Assembly (NCBI RefSeq): GCF_015645385.1
Contig: NZ_JADOET010000011.1
Location: 62,001 to 126,000, forward strand
Direction: 5' to 3'
DNA from: Winogradskyella marina
Lineage (GTDB): Bacteria; Bacteroidota; Bacteroidia; Flavobacteriales; Flavobacteriaceae
DNA: 64,000 bases
The first letter of the stretch is position 1. Each line of letters starts with the position of its first letter. Below the pieces are notes generated by a model. It was not told the DNA's origin and ran no database searches. It worked only from the letters and a program-made list of their open reading frames with translations. Below are positions 41,521 through 51,506 of the stretch, piece by piece. The position numbers and the translations under genes were made by a program.

Positions 41521-42678
41521 ATGGACAATAATTTTAAGATGTTAGCCAAAACATTATTTGGTTTCGAAGATTTACTAGCAAAAGAACTCATGCAGCTTGG
41601 TGCCATGAACGTAGAGAAAGGCATACGGAATGTGACTTTTGAAGGTGATAAAGGTTTTATGTATAAAGCTAATCTTGGACTTAGAACTGCTATAAAAATA
41701 CTTAAACCTATTCATTCTTTCAGAGTTGCCAAAGAGGACGATCTTTACAAAAATGTAAAGAACATGAAATGGGAAGAGTACCTAAAATCTACGGGGTCTT
41801 TGGCAGTAGATGCTACAGTACATAATAGTGTATTTACCCATTCGCTCTATACAGCTTTAAAAACTAAAGATGCGATTGTAGATCGTTTTAGAGATATCGA
41901 CGGCACAAGACCAGATGTAGATTTACGTTTTCCAGATTTAAAAATTAACGTTCATATAGATCGTCAACGTTGTACTATTTCGTTAGACACCTCTGGTGAA
42001 TCGTTACACAGACGTGGCTACAAGTCAGCAACAAATATTGCACCTATAAATGAAGTTTTAGCAGCAGGATTAATTATGATGAGTGGTTGGGATGGTCAAT
42101 CAGATTTTATGGATCCAATGTGTGGTAGTGGAACTATGTTAGCAGAAGCGGCAATGATTGCTTGTAATATTCCACCAAACTTAATGCGAAAAGAATTTGC
42201 TTTTGAACGATGGGAAGATTGGGATGTCGATTTGTTTGAGAAAATTGAAGAATCCCTTCTTAAGAAAACACGCGATTTTCATTATAAAATATTAGGTTAC
42301 GATAAATCGCCGTCAGCTGTAGCTAAAGCGAAAGAAAACATGAAAAATGCGCACTTAGATGAATTTATTCATATTCAGCACGAAGATTTCTTCAAAACTC
42401 AAAAATCGGGTAATGATAAATTACACATGGTTTTTAATCCTCCGTATGGTGAGCGTTTAGAAAATTTAAATGTTGAAGAATTCTACGGAAATATTGGAAG
42501 CACATTAAAACATGGTTATCCAGGAACCAATGCTTGGCTAATAACGTCAAATCTTGAAGCCTTAAAATCTGTAGGGCTACGTCCATCTCGAAAAATAAAA
42601 GTCTTTAACGCTAAGCTTGAAGCCAGATTGGTGAAGTACGAAATGTACGAAGGAAGCCGAAAGGCTAAAAAGCAGTAA
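41521..42678 (+). CDS. THUMP-domain class I SAM-dependent RNA methyltransferase
   Basis: A 385-residue enzyme: an N-terminal ferredoxin-like and THUMP region (to about residue 165), then a methyltransferase domain with DPMCGSGTMLAEA (198-210) and the catalytic NPPYGERL (about 308). NPPY marks modification of an exocyclic amino group, and the layout matches the RlmL/RlmK N-terminal family acting on 23S rRNA guanine. The tandem heptamer repeat begins shortly after its stop codon. Confidence 0.92.
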   Translation: MDNNFKMLAKTLFGFEDLLAKELMQLGAMNVEKGIRNVTFEGDKGFMYKANLGLRTAIKILKPIHSFRVAKEDDLYKNVKNMKWEEYLKSTGSLAVDATVHNSVFTHSLYTALKTKDAIVDRFRDIDGTRPDVDLRFPDLKINVHIDRQRCTISLDTSGESLHRRGYKSATNIAPINEVLAAGLIMMSGWDGQSDFMDPMCGSGTMLAEAAMIACNIPPNLMRKEFAFERWEDWDVDLFEKIEESLLKKTRDFHYKILGYDKSPSAVAKAKENMKNAHLDEFIHIQHEDFFKTQKSGNDKLHMVFNPPYGERLENLNVEEFYGNIGSTLKHGYPGTNAWLITSNLEALKSVGLRPSRKIKVFNAKLEARLVKYEMYEGSRKAKKQ

Positions 42679-42703
42679 GTGAATTTTGAGATGTTAGTCT
42701 TTA

Positions 42704-42750
42704 AGTTGTGAGTTGTGAGTTGTGAGTTGTGAGTTGTGAGCTGTGAGTTG
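42704..42750. repeat. AGTTGTG heptamer tandem repeat
   Basis: Five perfect AGTTGTG units and one AGCTGTG variant occur from 42704 to 42745, followed by a partial unit to 42750. It lies 25 bases after the THUMP methyltransferase stop codon. Confidence 0.8.
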
Positions 42751-42982
42751 AAAGTTTACAGTTTTATTTGTGATTTTCAGAATCTAAGATGATTTTTTAG
42801 AAAAATCACTCCGTGAATCTTTGTGGTTGCTCTGTGCGTCTTTGTGTAATAAGCTTCTTTATCGAATTTGTAGTGTCCAATTTTGAGTCTTCGGTTTTCT
42901 GTTACAACGTTTTATTAAGTCAATACTGAAAAATACGCTGTGAATCTTCGTGTTTCTGAGTGAAACTCTGCGTAATCATATT

Positions 42983-43008
42983 CTTTGCGACTTAGCGTCT
43001 TTGCGAGA
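42983..43008. repeat. dispersed CTTTGCGACTTAGCG repeat
   Basis: CTTTGCGACTTAGCGTC plus TTTGCGAGA. It is the reverse complement of the unit at 28753-28778 with one or two changes, and matches 62243-62269. Confidence 0.6.
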
Positions 43009-43035
43009 TTTAGATTTGAAACAGAACACATTTTC

Positions 43036-43512
43036 TTAGTTCTCTAGTGCCTCCAACTGTATATTATAATCATACTGTAAATCCTCATGCAACACTTTAA
43101 TCTTTTTCTTTATGGAAAGAATTTGACGCTCATATAAATTACTCAAGGTTGTATTTCTATGTATTGATGGTTGTAGGTCATTTAAACGTTCACAAAAGTA
43201 GAGTAGGAGTTCCACTTCAGTTGTTTTCTTTAAAGAATAGCGACTATACACACGGATTTGTCTCAATATTTTCCGAATTGTTTTCTTCATATAAAAATAG
43301 CTGTCAGTGTTAATACCTTCAAACAATTCGTCTAAAGTTAATTTTACACTTGCGATATAGCCATCTTCGTCATGAGATTCAAATAGTAAGTAGGTAAGTA
43401 AGGCTTTATTTTCTTTTTTAAATTTACCTAAGCGTAAACAGAGTTCTAAAAGCTCTTCTTGAGAAAGGTGCTTGAGTTCTTTTTTTATGGTAACGATAGA
43501 TTCAATCTTCAT
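43036..43512 (-). CDS. conserved protein of unknown function
   Basis: A 158-residue protein, almost entirely helical and charged. Features are LKHLSQEELLELCLRLGKFKKENKALLTYLLFESHDE near the N-terminus and IRKILRQIRVYSRYS in the middle. No signal peptide or membrane segment. I do not recognise the family; similar proteins are found in Flavobacteriaceae beside housekeeping genes. It is separated from the E1 gene by a terminator at 43566-43602. Confidence 0.65.
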   Translation of the reverse strand: MKIESIVTIKKELKHLSQEELLELCLRLGKFKKENKALLTYLLFESHDEDGYIASVKLTLDELFEGINTDSYFYMKKTIRKILRQIRVYSRYSLKKTTEVELLLYFCERLNDLQPSIHRNTTLSNLYERQILSIKKKIKVLHEDLQYDYNIQLEALEN

Positions 43513-43565
43513 GCTATAAATTTAAGATTTTTCGGTGTAGTTGTATGAGAAACTGGGACAAAACT

Positions 43566-43602
43566 AAAAGCAGCTAATTATATAAGATAATTAACTGCTT
43601 TT
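43566..43602 (-). terminator. hairpin terminator after the 2-oxoacid dehydrogenase E1 gene
   Basis: AAAAGCAGCTAATTA (43566-43580) pairs with TAATTAACTGCTTTT (43588-43602) with one mismatch. The minus-strand T-run is short. Confidence 0.6.
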
Positions 43603-43630
43603 TTATTTATTGTAAAATTGTAATTCTTAC

Positions 43631-46042
43631 TTATCTCAATTTTGGATAATCGGCAGGGTTCAATTCATGCATTACATCGTAGATGGCTTCAAATATATCT
43701 TCGGCAGATGGTTTTGAAAAATAATCACCATCAGTCCCGTATGCTGGTCTGTGTGGTTGCGCAGCTAAAGTTTTTGGTGCACCATCTAAAAACTGAAAGG
43801 CGTTTTGGGTATTTAAAATTTCATTCAAAATATACGCTGAAGCTCCTCCTTTTACATCTTCATCAATCACCATAACGCGGTTGGTTTTGGCGATACTTTT
43901 AACGATATCATGATTAATATCAAACGGTAATAACGATTGTACATCAATGATTTCTGCATCAATACCAACCACTTGCAATTCTTTGGCAGCTTTTTCTACT
44001 AATCGCAATGTAGAACCGTAAGAAACTAAAGTGATATCCTTACCTTCTCTAATGGTTTCTACAACACCAATCGGTGTTTTAAATTTACCAATATTATTAG
44101 GTAATTTTTCTTTTAATCGGTAACCATTTAAGCACTCTACCACTAAAGCAGGTTCGTCGCTATCTAACAAGGTGTTGTAAAAACCAGCGGCTTTTGTCAT
44201 GTTTCTTGGTACTAAAACATGAATACCTCTAATTAAGTTCAGTACACCTCCCATTTGTGAGCCAGAATGCCAAATACCTTCTAGTCTGTGACCACGTGTT
44301 CTTACAATTAAAGGTGCTTTTTGACGCCCTTTTGTTCTATACTGAACTGTTGCTAAATCATCACTCATTATTTGCAAGGCGTACATGATGTAGTCTAAAT
44401 ACTGAATTTCTGCAATAGGTCTTAAGCCACGCATTGCCATTCCAATACCTTGACCAATTATGGTTGCTTCTCTAATGCCTGTATCAGATACTCTTAGTGC
44501 TCCGTGTTTTTCTTGAAGCCCTTCTAATCCTTGGTTTACATCTCCAATATAACCAGCATCTTCTCCAAAAATTAAGGCTTCAGGATAGTTGCTAAATAAA
44601 GCGTCGAAATTCTCTCGTAATACCACACGTCCATCAACTTCTTGTGCATTAGGATCGTATGTTGGAAGAATTTCTTGTTGGTTTAATACATTTTGTTGCG
44701 ATTCGCTATATAAATGTGAACTGTATTTTGGTTGAATGGTTGCAATATAATTTGTAATCCAATGTTGAAGCGCTGTTTTTTGCGAAGAGGATTCAGACAC
44801 TACATAACGCAATGCTTTTCTTGTTGCCGTCAAAATATTACGACGTAGTGGTTCGTCAAAACCTTCTAATTCATTTTTTAGCTTTGTAATAAAAACGCCA
44901 TTAGGACTAGATGCTGCTAATTCCTCTAATAAATGAAGTGCTTCTTTACGTTCTGCGATAATAGGATTTATACACGCTGCCCAAGCGGCTTTTTTACCTT
45001 CTCTTACGGCTTTTTTAATTGAGCGTTCTAAAGCTGTAAGTTCTTCGTCTGTAGCAATGTTATTTTCAAGAATCCAAAGGCGCATTTGTGCATTACAATC
45101 GTATTCAGCTTCCCACTTTAAGCGCTCTTGATTTTTATAACGCTCATGAGATCCAGAAGTAGAATGCCCTTGTGGTTGTGTTAATTCTTGAACATGAATC
45201 ATAACAGGAACATGTTCGTTTCTTGAAATTTTAGCAGCACGTTGGTACGTGTCCATTAATTCAGGATAGTTCCAACCATCAACTCTAAAGATTTCATAAC
45301 CTTTTTCGTCTTCATTACGTTGAAATCCTTTTAATATTTCTGATATATTCTCTTTGGTTGTTTGATGTCTTGCGTGTACAGAGATGCCATAATGATCATC
45401 CCAAATGCTAATAACCATAGGGACTTGTAATACTCCGGCTGCATTTATAGTTTCAAAAAATAAGCCTTCACTTGTACTCGCATTACCAATTGTTCCCCAA
45501 GCAATTTCATTTCCTTCGTTAGAGAATTTTGTGGTGTCAATTCCGTCAACCTTTCTGTATATTTTAGAGGCTTGCGCTAAACCTAAAAGTCTAGGCATTT
45601 GACCAGCTGTTGGTGAAATATCTGAACTAGAATTCTTTTGTAAGGTTAAGTTGTTCCATTGTCCATTTTCATCTAAACTATGTGTTGCAAAATGGCCTCC
45701 CATTTGACGACCAGCAGACATAGGCTCATCATTAATATCTGTATTGGCATATAAGCCAGCAAAAAATTGCTCAATAGTAAGTTCTCCAATAGCCATCATA
45801 AAGGTCTGATCTCTATAATAACCAGATCTAAAATCACCATTTTGAAAAGCTTTCGCCCATGCGATTTGAGGAATTTCTTTTCCGTCACCAAAAATACCAA
45901 ACTTGGCTTTTCCGGTTAAGACTTCTCTACGACCAAGCAAACTACACTCCCGACTCGTAACAGCAAGTTTGTAATCATTTAAAACTTCTGTTTTAAAATC
46001 TTCAAATGTAATTTCGGTTTTGGTATTAGGATTCGTCTTCAT
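43631..46042 (-). CDS. 2-oxoacid dehydrogenase E1, fused alpha and beta subunits
   Basis: An 803-residue thiamine-diphosphate enzyme. The alpha half (to about 400) has RYKNQERLKWE and GNASTSEGLFFETINAAGVLQVP, and the beta half (about 460-803) has FGEDAGYIGDVNQGLEGLQ, a GQGIGMAMRGLRPIAEIQ segment and the closing VDE(D)VKGGASAYILNEI. It decarboxylates a 2-oxoacid for the E2 lipoyl component, probably branched-chain 2-oxoacids; pyruvate is also possible. The alpha-beta fusion is normal for Bacteroidota. It is monocistronic with the promoter at 46064-46094. Confidence 0.93.
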   Translation of the reverse strand: MKTNPNTKTEITFEDFKTEVLNDYKLAVTSRECSLLGRREVLTGKAKFGIFGDGKEIPQIAWAKAFQNGDFRSGYYRDQTFMMAIGELTIEQFFAGLYANTDINDEPMSAGRQMGGHFATHSLDENGQWNNLTLQKNSSSDISPTAGQMPRLLGLAQASKIYRKVDGIDTTKFSNEGNEIAWGTIGNASTSEGLFFETINAAGVLQVPMVISIWDDHYGISVHARHQTTKENISEILKGFQRNEDEKGYEIFRVDGWNYPELMDTYQRAAKISRNEHVPVMIHVQELTQPQGHSTSGSHERYKNQERLKWEAEYDCNAQMRLWILENNIATDEELTALERSIKKAVREGKKAAWAACINPIIAERKEALHLLEELAASSPNGVFITKLKNELEGFDEPLRRNILTATRKALRYVVSESSSQKTALQHWITNYIATIQPKYSSHLYSESQQNVLNQQEILPTYDPNAQEVDGRVVLRENFDALFSNYPEALIFGEDAGYIGDVNQGLEGLQEKHGALRVSDTGIREATIIGQGIGMAMRGLRPIAEIQYLDYIMYALQIMSDDLATVQYRTKGRQKAPLIVRTRGHRLEGIWHSGSQMGGVLNLIRGIHVLVPRNMTKAAGFYNTLLDSDEPALVVECLNGYRLKEKLPNNIGKFKTPIGVVETIREGKDITLVSYGSTLRLVEKAAKELQVVGIDAEIIDVQSLLPFDINHDIVKSIAKTNRVMVIDEDVKGGASAYILNEILNTQNAFQFLDGAPKTLAAQPHRPAYGTDGDYFSKPSAEDIFEAIYDVMHELNPADYPKLR

Positions 46043-46063
46043 AAACGCATTTTTTAAGTATTG

Positions 46064-46094
46064 CGAAAGTACGAAAAATTAAGATTTAATGCAA
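46064..46094 (-). promoter_or_regulatory. promoter of the E1 gene
   Basis: On the minus strand TTG (46094-46092), 20 bases, then TACTTTCG (46071-46064), a 7-of-8 match to TAnnTTTG, about 22 bases before the start codon. Confidence 0.5.
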
Positions 46095-46196
46095 GGTCTA
46101 TTTGTGTTATAGTATTGCGATATTCTCAGTGAAACCATGAATTCTTTGAAAATAATTGAAATAAATTAGTGATTTCAACATTTCAATAAGAATCTG

Positions 46197-49037
46197 TTAA
46201 TACCACTTTCGCCTAAAAAGGCCAAGAAGTACTTGTGGGTCTACCGTAAACATAAATCGGATGCGTTGGTCGTAGTTAGGTTGACCAACTTCCCAACCAA
46301 GGTTAGAATATATAGGAAAGTAGATCTCAAAATAATCTTCAACAAGATTTAAACGTATACCAGAATCATAAACAAATTTAGGGTCGACGTACTTGTTTTT
46401 TACTAATCCAATATCCGTATAAGCTTGAATATATCTCCAAATAGAAGTGCTAAAATTGGCGGTTGTCATCCATTGATTGGCAAACGGAGTTTCTAATTTA
46501 GACTTAAAGCCACCTTCGGCAATAATAATTTGTTGACTAAATATTCCTGAAGCTTCTGAGCGACCTAAATAGTTGAAGTCAAACAGATAGTCTGTTGGAC
46601 GGTCTAAAGCAAAACTAAAATAATTAGAATTGGGGTCAGACTTGTTGTTTAAGAAAACGCCAGCAAAAAATCTAAAATTAATATTTCGGTTGCCTTGTGT
46701 TAGTTTTCTAAACTCATAATTAAAAGAGACCTTACTGAATTTATTGGCAACCTGAATATCTGTTGATAATCTAGAATAATTAATAACTCCAGGACTAAAA
46801 TGCGTGTATCTTAAATTAAACACGCCATAATCTGGCTCCTCTAATAAAACGGTTGCATCCTCACCAAGTTCTCGATTAATACTCACGTAACGCGCCATTA
46901 TTTGATCCGTTTGAGGAGATCTAAAATTAGAATCATCCCTAAAGCTGAATGCAATAGTTGGTCTAATTCTAGTAAAAAAGGCATCCGTAGCAAAGGATTG
47001 GTAACCTGCCGTTATACCATATGTAATATCAAAAAGATTTTGATCTTCAAAATTGTGCGTGTAAAATATTGACGTAGAGCCTGTGAGTGTTTTGGACTTT
47101 GTAGCATATTGTGGTGAAAAACGATAGTTTAATCGCTTTCTTAACAACGTTTTGTTATACACTTTTGTGCCTAAAGTTAAGCCGTCATAGATATTATTAA
47201 ACTCAACCAATGGCATAAAGAAAATCTGATTGTAATTAGGGTCTTCTAAATCTTTAAATAACCGTAATTGAAATGGTTTGTTGTTTAAAAACGAGCCTTG
47301 TGTAGCTTTATAATTATCGCGCTGATTGTATTCTGGAATCACGTTATTATAATCTAAAGCAAACTTATCTGTACTGTCTTTTGCTAAAGTAATGGTTTTA
47401 GTGTCTTGTATATTCTCTACCCATAATTTTCCAATTACCGAATCATTTTTTAATTTAAAAAGTGAAATAGGCATGGTATTATCGCGCTTATTTTTTATGG
47501 TTAATTTTAAAGAATCTTCTAAGGTTTTTACAGATGAGATTTTGAAATCTATCTTTTTTCTAGTGTTTAAATAATCGGTAAAAAACCAACGTATATCTTT
47601 TGAAGTTTTAGAGCTGATAAACGTTTCAAAATCAGATAAGGCAACCGATTCTAATTGTTTTGACTTTAAAAAGTCGGTGATGTGATCAGATAAACTAGTA
47701 TCGTCCATAAACTGATCTAAGTAGTTAAGACCTATTCCTGCTTTGTATTTACCAGCAATATTTGTATTAAACTTCGTTAAAGAATCTTTAGACGTGGTTA
47801 AAGGTTGATCTCTATTTTTTCGAGCAATTTCCATGGAATATAGATAGTACTGAAAATTAAAATTTAAGTCTGCAGCATGAAACGATTTAATGCCCCAAAC
47901 ATCGGCTAAGGTGCCCAATAGTTTTACGTCTGGATAATTCTCTTCAACATATTTAATTAAATAATACACCTGAAGTCCTTCACTTAACCAATGCTCTTTT
48001 CTTGGGTTAAGCAACAGAACATTATCAATATATTTTTTTAATGCGGTTTTGAGAAGTTTTAATTCATATTGAAAGTCCTCTTGAAACGGACGGAAAAACG
48101 GAGGCAATTGATTTAAACCATACAACGGGTCTTTTTGATAATCAATAGACGTTACCAATAATTGTTTGTGCGGATACGTACCAAGATGTTTTGTAAGGTA
48201 ACGTGTAATCTTATCGGTAATTAATGCTTTTACAGGTCCTGGTAAGCCTTTTTCTTTGATGTCTGATACGATTATAAAGTCATCAGTTTGAACAAAATTA
48301 TACAATGGAAATTTATAAAGCGATAAGTAGGTGTCTGTTCGATCCTTTCCACTTAAAATAGTGGTTTGTGTGTTCTTTTCGTTGTTAAAAGTTGTAGCGT
48401 TAAAGTTGAGCTCAGACGTTACTTTATAATTTCTTGGATGTGTAATACTAAGGGTTATATCGGATTTTGGAATAAATAAATCATCTAGATTTTTATTGCT
48501 GTAATAATGCCATTCGCCATCGTAAACAGCAGGAGTGATGTACCAATATTTTAAGTCGAAATCGTTGGTCTTAGTTACCCCATAATCTGTAAACGTTGCA
48601 TCAGGAATTAACAATTGGTAGTTAAGATGTAAGGTGTAAGACTCACCAGCTTGTAGCGGGTTTTCTAAATCGACTTTTATAACATCAGGATGTGCTTTAA
48701 GACGATCAAATTCTAATAGTGTTTCTGTTTCATTTTTAATTGAAGTTACTACTGTAAAACCGCGTTCTTCATTTTTTGCCAAATGGAATTTAGTGCTAAA
48801 CTCTTCTTCAAAACGTTTGGCTAATGGTGTCGATTTTGTAGAGTAACTATTATTCCAATCATTGAGGTAAATAGTATTGAGCACATCAGTTGTTTCATTC
48901 TTATACACTATGGTCTGCGATACTGAAATAGTTTTGGTGTCTACATTAATATCTGCAGCAACAGTCATGGTGTTTTGAGCTGAAATAGTGTAGCCAAAAA
49001 CAACGAAGAGGACTGTTATAATGAGGTGCTTAATCAA
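46197..49037 (-). CDS. M1-peptidase-like domain fused to an outer-membrane beta-barrel; catalytic site lost
   Basis: A 946-residue exported protein (signal to about residue 20). Residues 25-545 follow the M1 aminopeptidase plan: an N-terminal beta domain, then a helical region with the conserved WLSEGLQVYYL (350-360). However, the HExxH zinc motif that should end 19 residues before E353 reads KTALK (330-334), and the GAMEN-type motif reads GLNQL. The C-terminal 350 residues have Omp85/D15-like strands ending in LGLFRRKWY, so the protein likely sits in the outer membrane with the M1-like domain in the periplasm. It starts next to the preceding stop (49038) and is likely co-transcribed with that gene. 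It is probably a non-catalytic binding protein. Confidence 0.78.
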   Translation of the reverse strand: MIKHLIITVLFVVFGYTISAQNTMTVAADINVDTKTISVSQTIVYKNETTDVLNTIYLNDWNNSYSTKSTPLAKRFEEEFSTKFHLAKNEERGFTVVTSIKNETETLLEFDRLKAHPDVIKVDLENPLQAGESYTLHLNYQLLIPDATFTDYGVTKTNDFDLKYWYITPAVYDGEWHYYSNKNLDDLFIPKSDITLSITHPRNYKVTSELNFNATTFNNEKNTQTTILSGKDRTDTYLSLYKFPLYNFVQTDDFIIVSDIKEKGLPGPVKALITDKITRYLTKHLGTYPHKQLLVTSIDYQKDPLYGLNQLPPFFRPFQEDFQYELKLLKTALKKYIDNVLLLNPRKEHWLSEGLQVYYLIKYVEENYPDVKLLGTLADVWGIKSFHAADLNFNFQYYLYSMEIARKNRDQPLTTSKDSLTKFNTNIAGKYKAGIGLNYLDQFMDDTSLSDHITDFLKSKQLESVALSDFETFISSKTSKDIRWFFTDYLNTRKKIDFKISSVKTLEDSLKLTIKNKRDNTMPISLFKLKNDSVIGKLWVENIQDTKTITLAKDSTDKFALDYNNVIPEYNQRDNYKATQGSFLNNKPFQLRLFKDLEDPNYNQIFFMPLVEFNNIYDGLTLGTKVYNKTLLRKRLNYRFSPQYATKSKTLTGSTSIFYTHNFEDQNLFDITYGITAGYQSFATDAFFTRIRPTIAFSFRDDSNFRSPQTDQIMARYVSINRELGEDATVLLEEPDYGVFNLRYTHFSPGVINYSRLSTDIQVANKFSKVSFNYEFRKLTQGNRNINFRFFAGVFLNNKSDPNSNYFSFALDRPTDYLFDFNYLGRSEASGIFSQQIIIAEGGFKSKLETPFANQWMTTANFSTSIWRYIQAYTDIGLVKNKYVDPKFVYDSGIRLNLVEDYFEIYFPIYSNLGWEVGQPNYDQRIRFMFTVDPQVLLGLFRRKWY

Positions 49038-50309
49038 TTAGAGAATAATAAACTTTAGAGGATTAAAATTAGTATGAGGTGTAGCTAAATAATATAAGCC
49101 ACTTTGTAAATCAGAAACATCAATGTAGTGTTTAGTATCAGAATTCATTTGAAATGTTTTTACCTGTTGGCCCATACTGTTGTGGATTATTAACGTTTGG
49201 TTATATAATTCTACGGCATCATTAGTAACAACAAGTTTATCGTTTATAAGCGTAGCATCCAAACTAAACTGCGATGAATATTGAAAATGATCTACACTTA
49301 AAAATGTAGCATCGGTTTCTAAAGACAATGTAACGGGTAAGTGGTCGCTAAAATTGTGTAAATGATTTCTTAATGTATACGAAAATTGTGAGTCTGTGGT
49401 TTCACATTCAGTCGAATTAATAGATTTATTCCAACAAGACACTAAACCATTGTTGCCATATACTTGGTAAGATTCTGGTACATACGTAACATCAGCTGTA
49501 CTCGCCATGTTTTTAGAAGTTAATATAAAATCAAAACGATCGTCAAATCCTCCATTAGCTCCGCCCATTCCTGTTTGTGTACGTGTCGATTGGGTAAATA
49601 CATCAATATAATTGGTGTTATTATGCCAACTACCCACGCGGTTGGCTGGATCTGTAAACGTTATAGCATTACTATCACTTAGTAAGTTTTGGAATGCTGC
49701 TTCGGTTGCCGTATAAACATTTAAATCACCTCCCAAAATCACCTTACTATCAGATGGTAAGGTGTCTAAATAGTTTTCTAAATCTAAAACCATTTCTGCC
49801 CGTTTTTGAGCATTCGCAGTTCCGCTTGAAGCTTTTAAATGGCAGACAACAACATAGATATCTGTTGGGTTTGTATTGTGATTTGTAGTGTTTAGTCGTA
49901 GACGATACACGTTAAAATCTCTTAAATAGGTTGGAACAATTATTTCTTCTTCTAAGCTGAATTTTGTGCTATTATAATACAATAAGTTCTGTAGGTCATT
50001 TTGATCGCCATAAGAATCATCAGACGTATTAGAGACATACGTTGCCATTTCAAAATTGGTATCAATAGCAGATTTTGTAGTGTTTAAAACATCAATAGCA
50101 CCAGTAATATTATTAAGCTCACAAACCAAAAATAAATCGGGTTCATAATCCGAAAGTATATAAGATAAGTCTGTTAACCGATTAGGAACAGCATCTTCTA
50201 ATGGATAATTGAGTAAATTATAAAACATCACTTTAATAGTTTCTTGGCTAGAAACTTGTGCTATTGTAAATAGCATAATTATAAGACAACCTAAAAACTT
50301 CTTTTTCAT
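49038..50309 (-). CDS. endonuclease/exonuclease/phosphatase-fold protein with T9SS sorting domain
   Basis: A 423-residue secreted protein. It has a signal peptide (to about residue 21), then an EEP-fold domain with VMFYNLLNYP, CELNNITGAIDVL, VVCHLKASSG, GGDLNVYTATE and FSDHLPVTLSL, giving the usual metal and catalytic residues. The C-terminal 85 residues form a T9SS type A sorting domain with LYNQTLIIHNSMGQQV and DVSDLQSGLYYL. It would be exported across the outer membrane. It immediately precedes the M1-like fusion gene and probably shares its transcript. Confidence 0.88.
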   Translation of the reverse strand: MKKKFLGCLIIMLFTIAQVSSQETIKVMFYNLLNYPLEDAVPNRLTDLSYILSDYEPDLFLVCELNNITGAIDVLNTTKSAIDTNFEMATYVSNTSDDSYGDQNDLQNLLYYNSTKFSLEEEIIVPTYLRDFNVYRLRLNTTNHNTNPTDIYVVVCHLKASSGTANAQKRAEMVLDLENYLDTLPSDSKVILGGDLNVYTATEAAFQNLLSDSNAITFTDPANRVGSWHNNTNYIDVFTQSTRTQTGMGGANGGFDDRFDFILTSKNMASTADVTYVPESYQVYGNNGLVSCWNKSINSTECETTDSQFSYTLRNHLHNFSDHLPVTLSLETDATFLSVDHFQYSSQFSLDATLINDKLVVTNDAVELYNQTLIIHNSMGQQVKTFQMNSDTKHYIDVSDLQSGLYYLATPHTNFNPLKFIIL

Positions 50310-50337
50310 AGCAGTGAAGGGAGAAATTTAGATGTTC

Positions 50338-51024
50338 TTAGAAATTAGGGCTAAGATCGTATTCTTTATAAAAATCGTTAAGGATATCAATGACTTCATC
50401 TCCAGTATCAACAAGGTGAATAAGGTTTAAATCATCAGCACTAATGTTTTTGGCATCTATTAAGGTGGTTTTTATCCAATCTATTAAACCTCCCCAAAAT
50501 TCTTTTCCAACTAAAATTATAGGAAAGGATTCTATTTTGTGTGTTTGAATTAAAGTAATCGCTTCAAAAAGTTCGTCTAAAGTTCCAAAACCACCAGGCA
50601 TTACAACAAAACCTTGAGAGTATTTTACAAACATGACTTTGCGAACAAAGAAATAATCAAAATCTAAACTCTTATCAGAATCTATATAAGGATTATCGTG
50701 TTGTTCAAATGGCAATTCTATATTTAATCCTACAGAGGTTCCGCCTGCAATATGTGCTCCTTTGTTACCAGCTTCCATAATTCCTGGTCCACCACCTGTA
50801 ATAACACCATAGCCATGTTCTACAATTTTTGAAGCCACTTCTTCTGCTAATTTGTAATATTTATGATCTGGTTTAGTACGTGCTGATCCAAATATAGAAA
50901 CACAAGGTCCTATTTTACTCAGTTTTTCATAACCGTTTACAAACTCTCCCATGATTTTAAAAATCGCCCATGAGTCGTTTGTTTTTATTTCATTCCATCG
51001 TTTACTGTTACTTTCTGTATGCAT
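50338..51024 (-). CDS. LOG-family (TIGR00730) Rossmann-fold protein
   Basis: A 228-residue cytosolic protein with the LOG motifs GGGPGIMEAGNKGA (about 78-91) and PGGFGTLDELFEA (about 143-155). LOG enzymes release cytokinin-type bases from nucleoside monophosphates in plants; bacterial members act on nucleotides. It lies after the EEP/M1 pair and before the lmo0937-type gene with a terminator between. Confidence 0.93.
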   Translation of the reverse strand: MHTESNSKRWNEIKTNDSWAIFKIMGEFVNGYEKLSKIGPCVSIFGSARTKPDHKYYKLAEEVASKIVEHGYGVITGGGPGIMEAGNKGAHIAGGTSVGLNIELPFEQHDNPYIDSDKSLDFDYFFVRKVMFVKYSQGFVVMPGGFGTLDELFEAITLIQTHKIESFPIILVGKEFWGGLIDWIKTTLIDAKNISADDLNLIHLVDTGDEVIDILNDFYKEYDLSPNF

Positions 51025-51136
51025 AAAATCAATTTAATTTATTATAACAATATAAAAGCCATACGTCAATATGGCTTTGTCTTAATTAAAGACTTTCAAA
51101 GTTAAGTTAAAATGATTGAAATAGGTATTTAAACAC

Positions 51137-51173
51137 AAAAAAAATAAGCGTACCTAGATATTGAGATACGCTT
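51137..51173 (-). terminator. hairpin terminator after the small membrane gene
   Basis: On the minus strand AAGCGTA (51173-51167) pairs with TACGCTT (51152-51146). It is followed by a run of about nine T residues, with one A, ending near 51137. Confidence 0.65.
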
Positions 51174-51195
51174 GTGAATTTAATTTATTTAGTAT

Positions 51196-51396
<201 letters not shown>

Positions 51397-51506
51397 TTAT
51401 GAATTAAACCGATAGCGTTTTAATTTTTATCGTAATCGAGTTAACAATATTATGATACAAGTTAGAATTAATTGTCCAATAGCCTTTCAGCGGCTATAAA
51501 TCCCTT

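Larger units (their letters stand above)
42679..43035. other. 357-base gap with tandem and dispersed repeats
   Basis: No gene. It contains the heptamer tandem repeat (42704-42750), degenerate TCTTTGTG and GTGCGTCTTTGTGTAA tracts (about 42815-42850) and the CTTTGCGACTTAGCG repeat (42983-43008). Confidence 0.6.

Noticed and set aside
42704..42750. Possible CRISPR array
   Set aside because: The seven-base units are contiguous without unique spacers; it is a simple tandem repeat.
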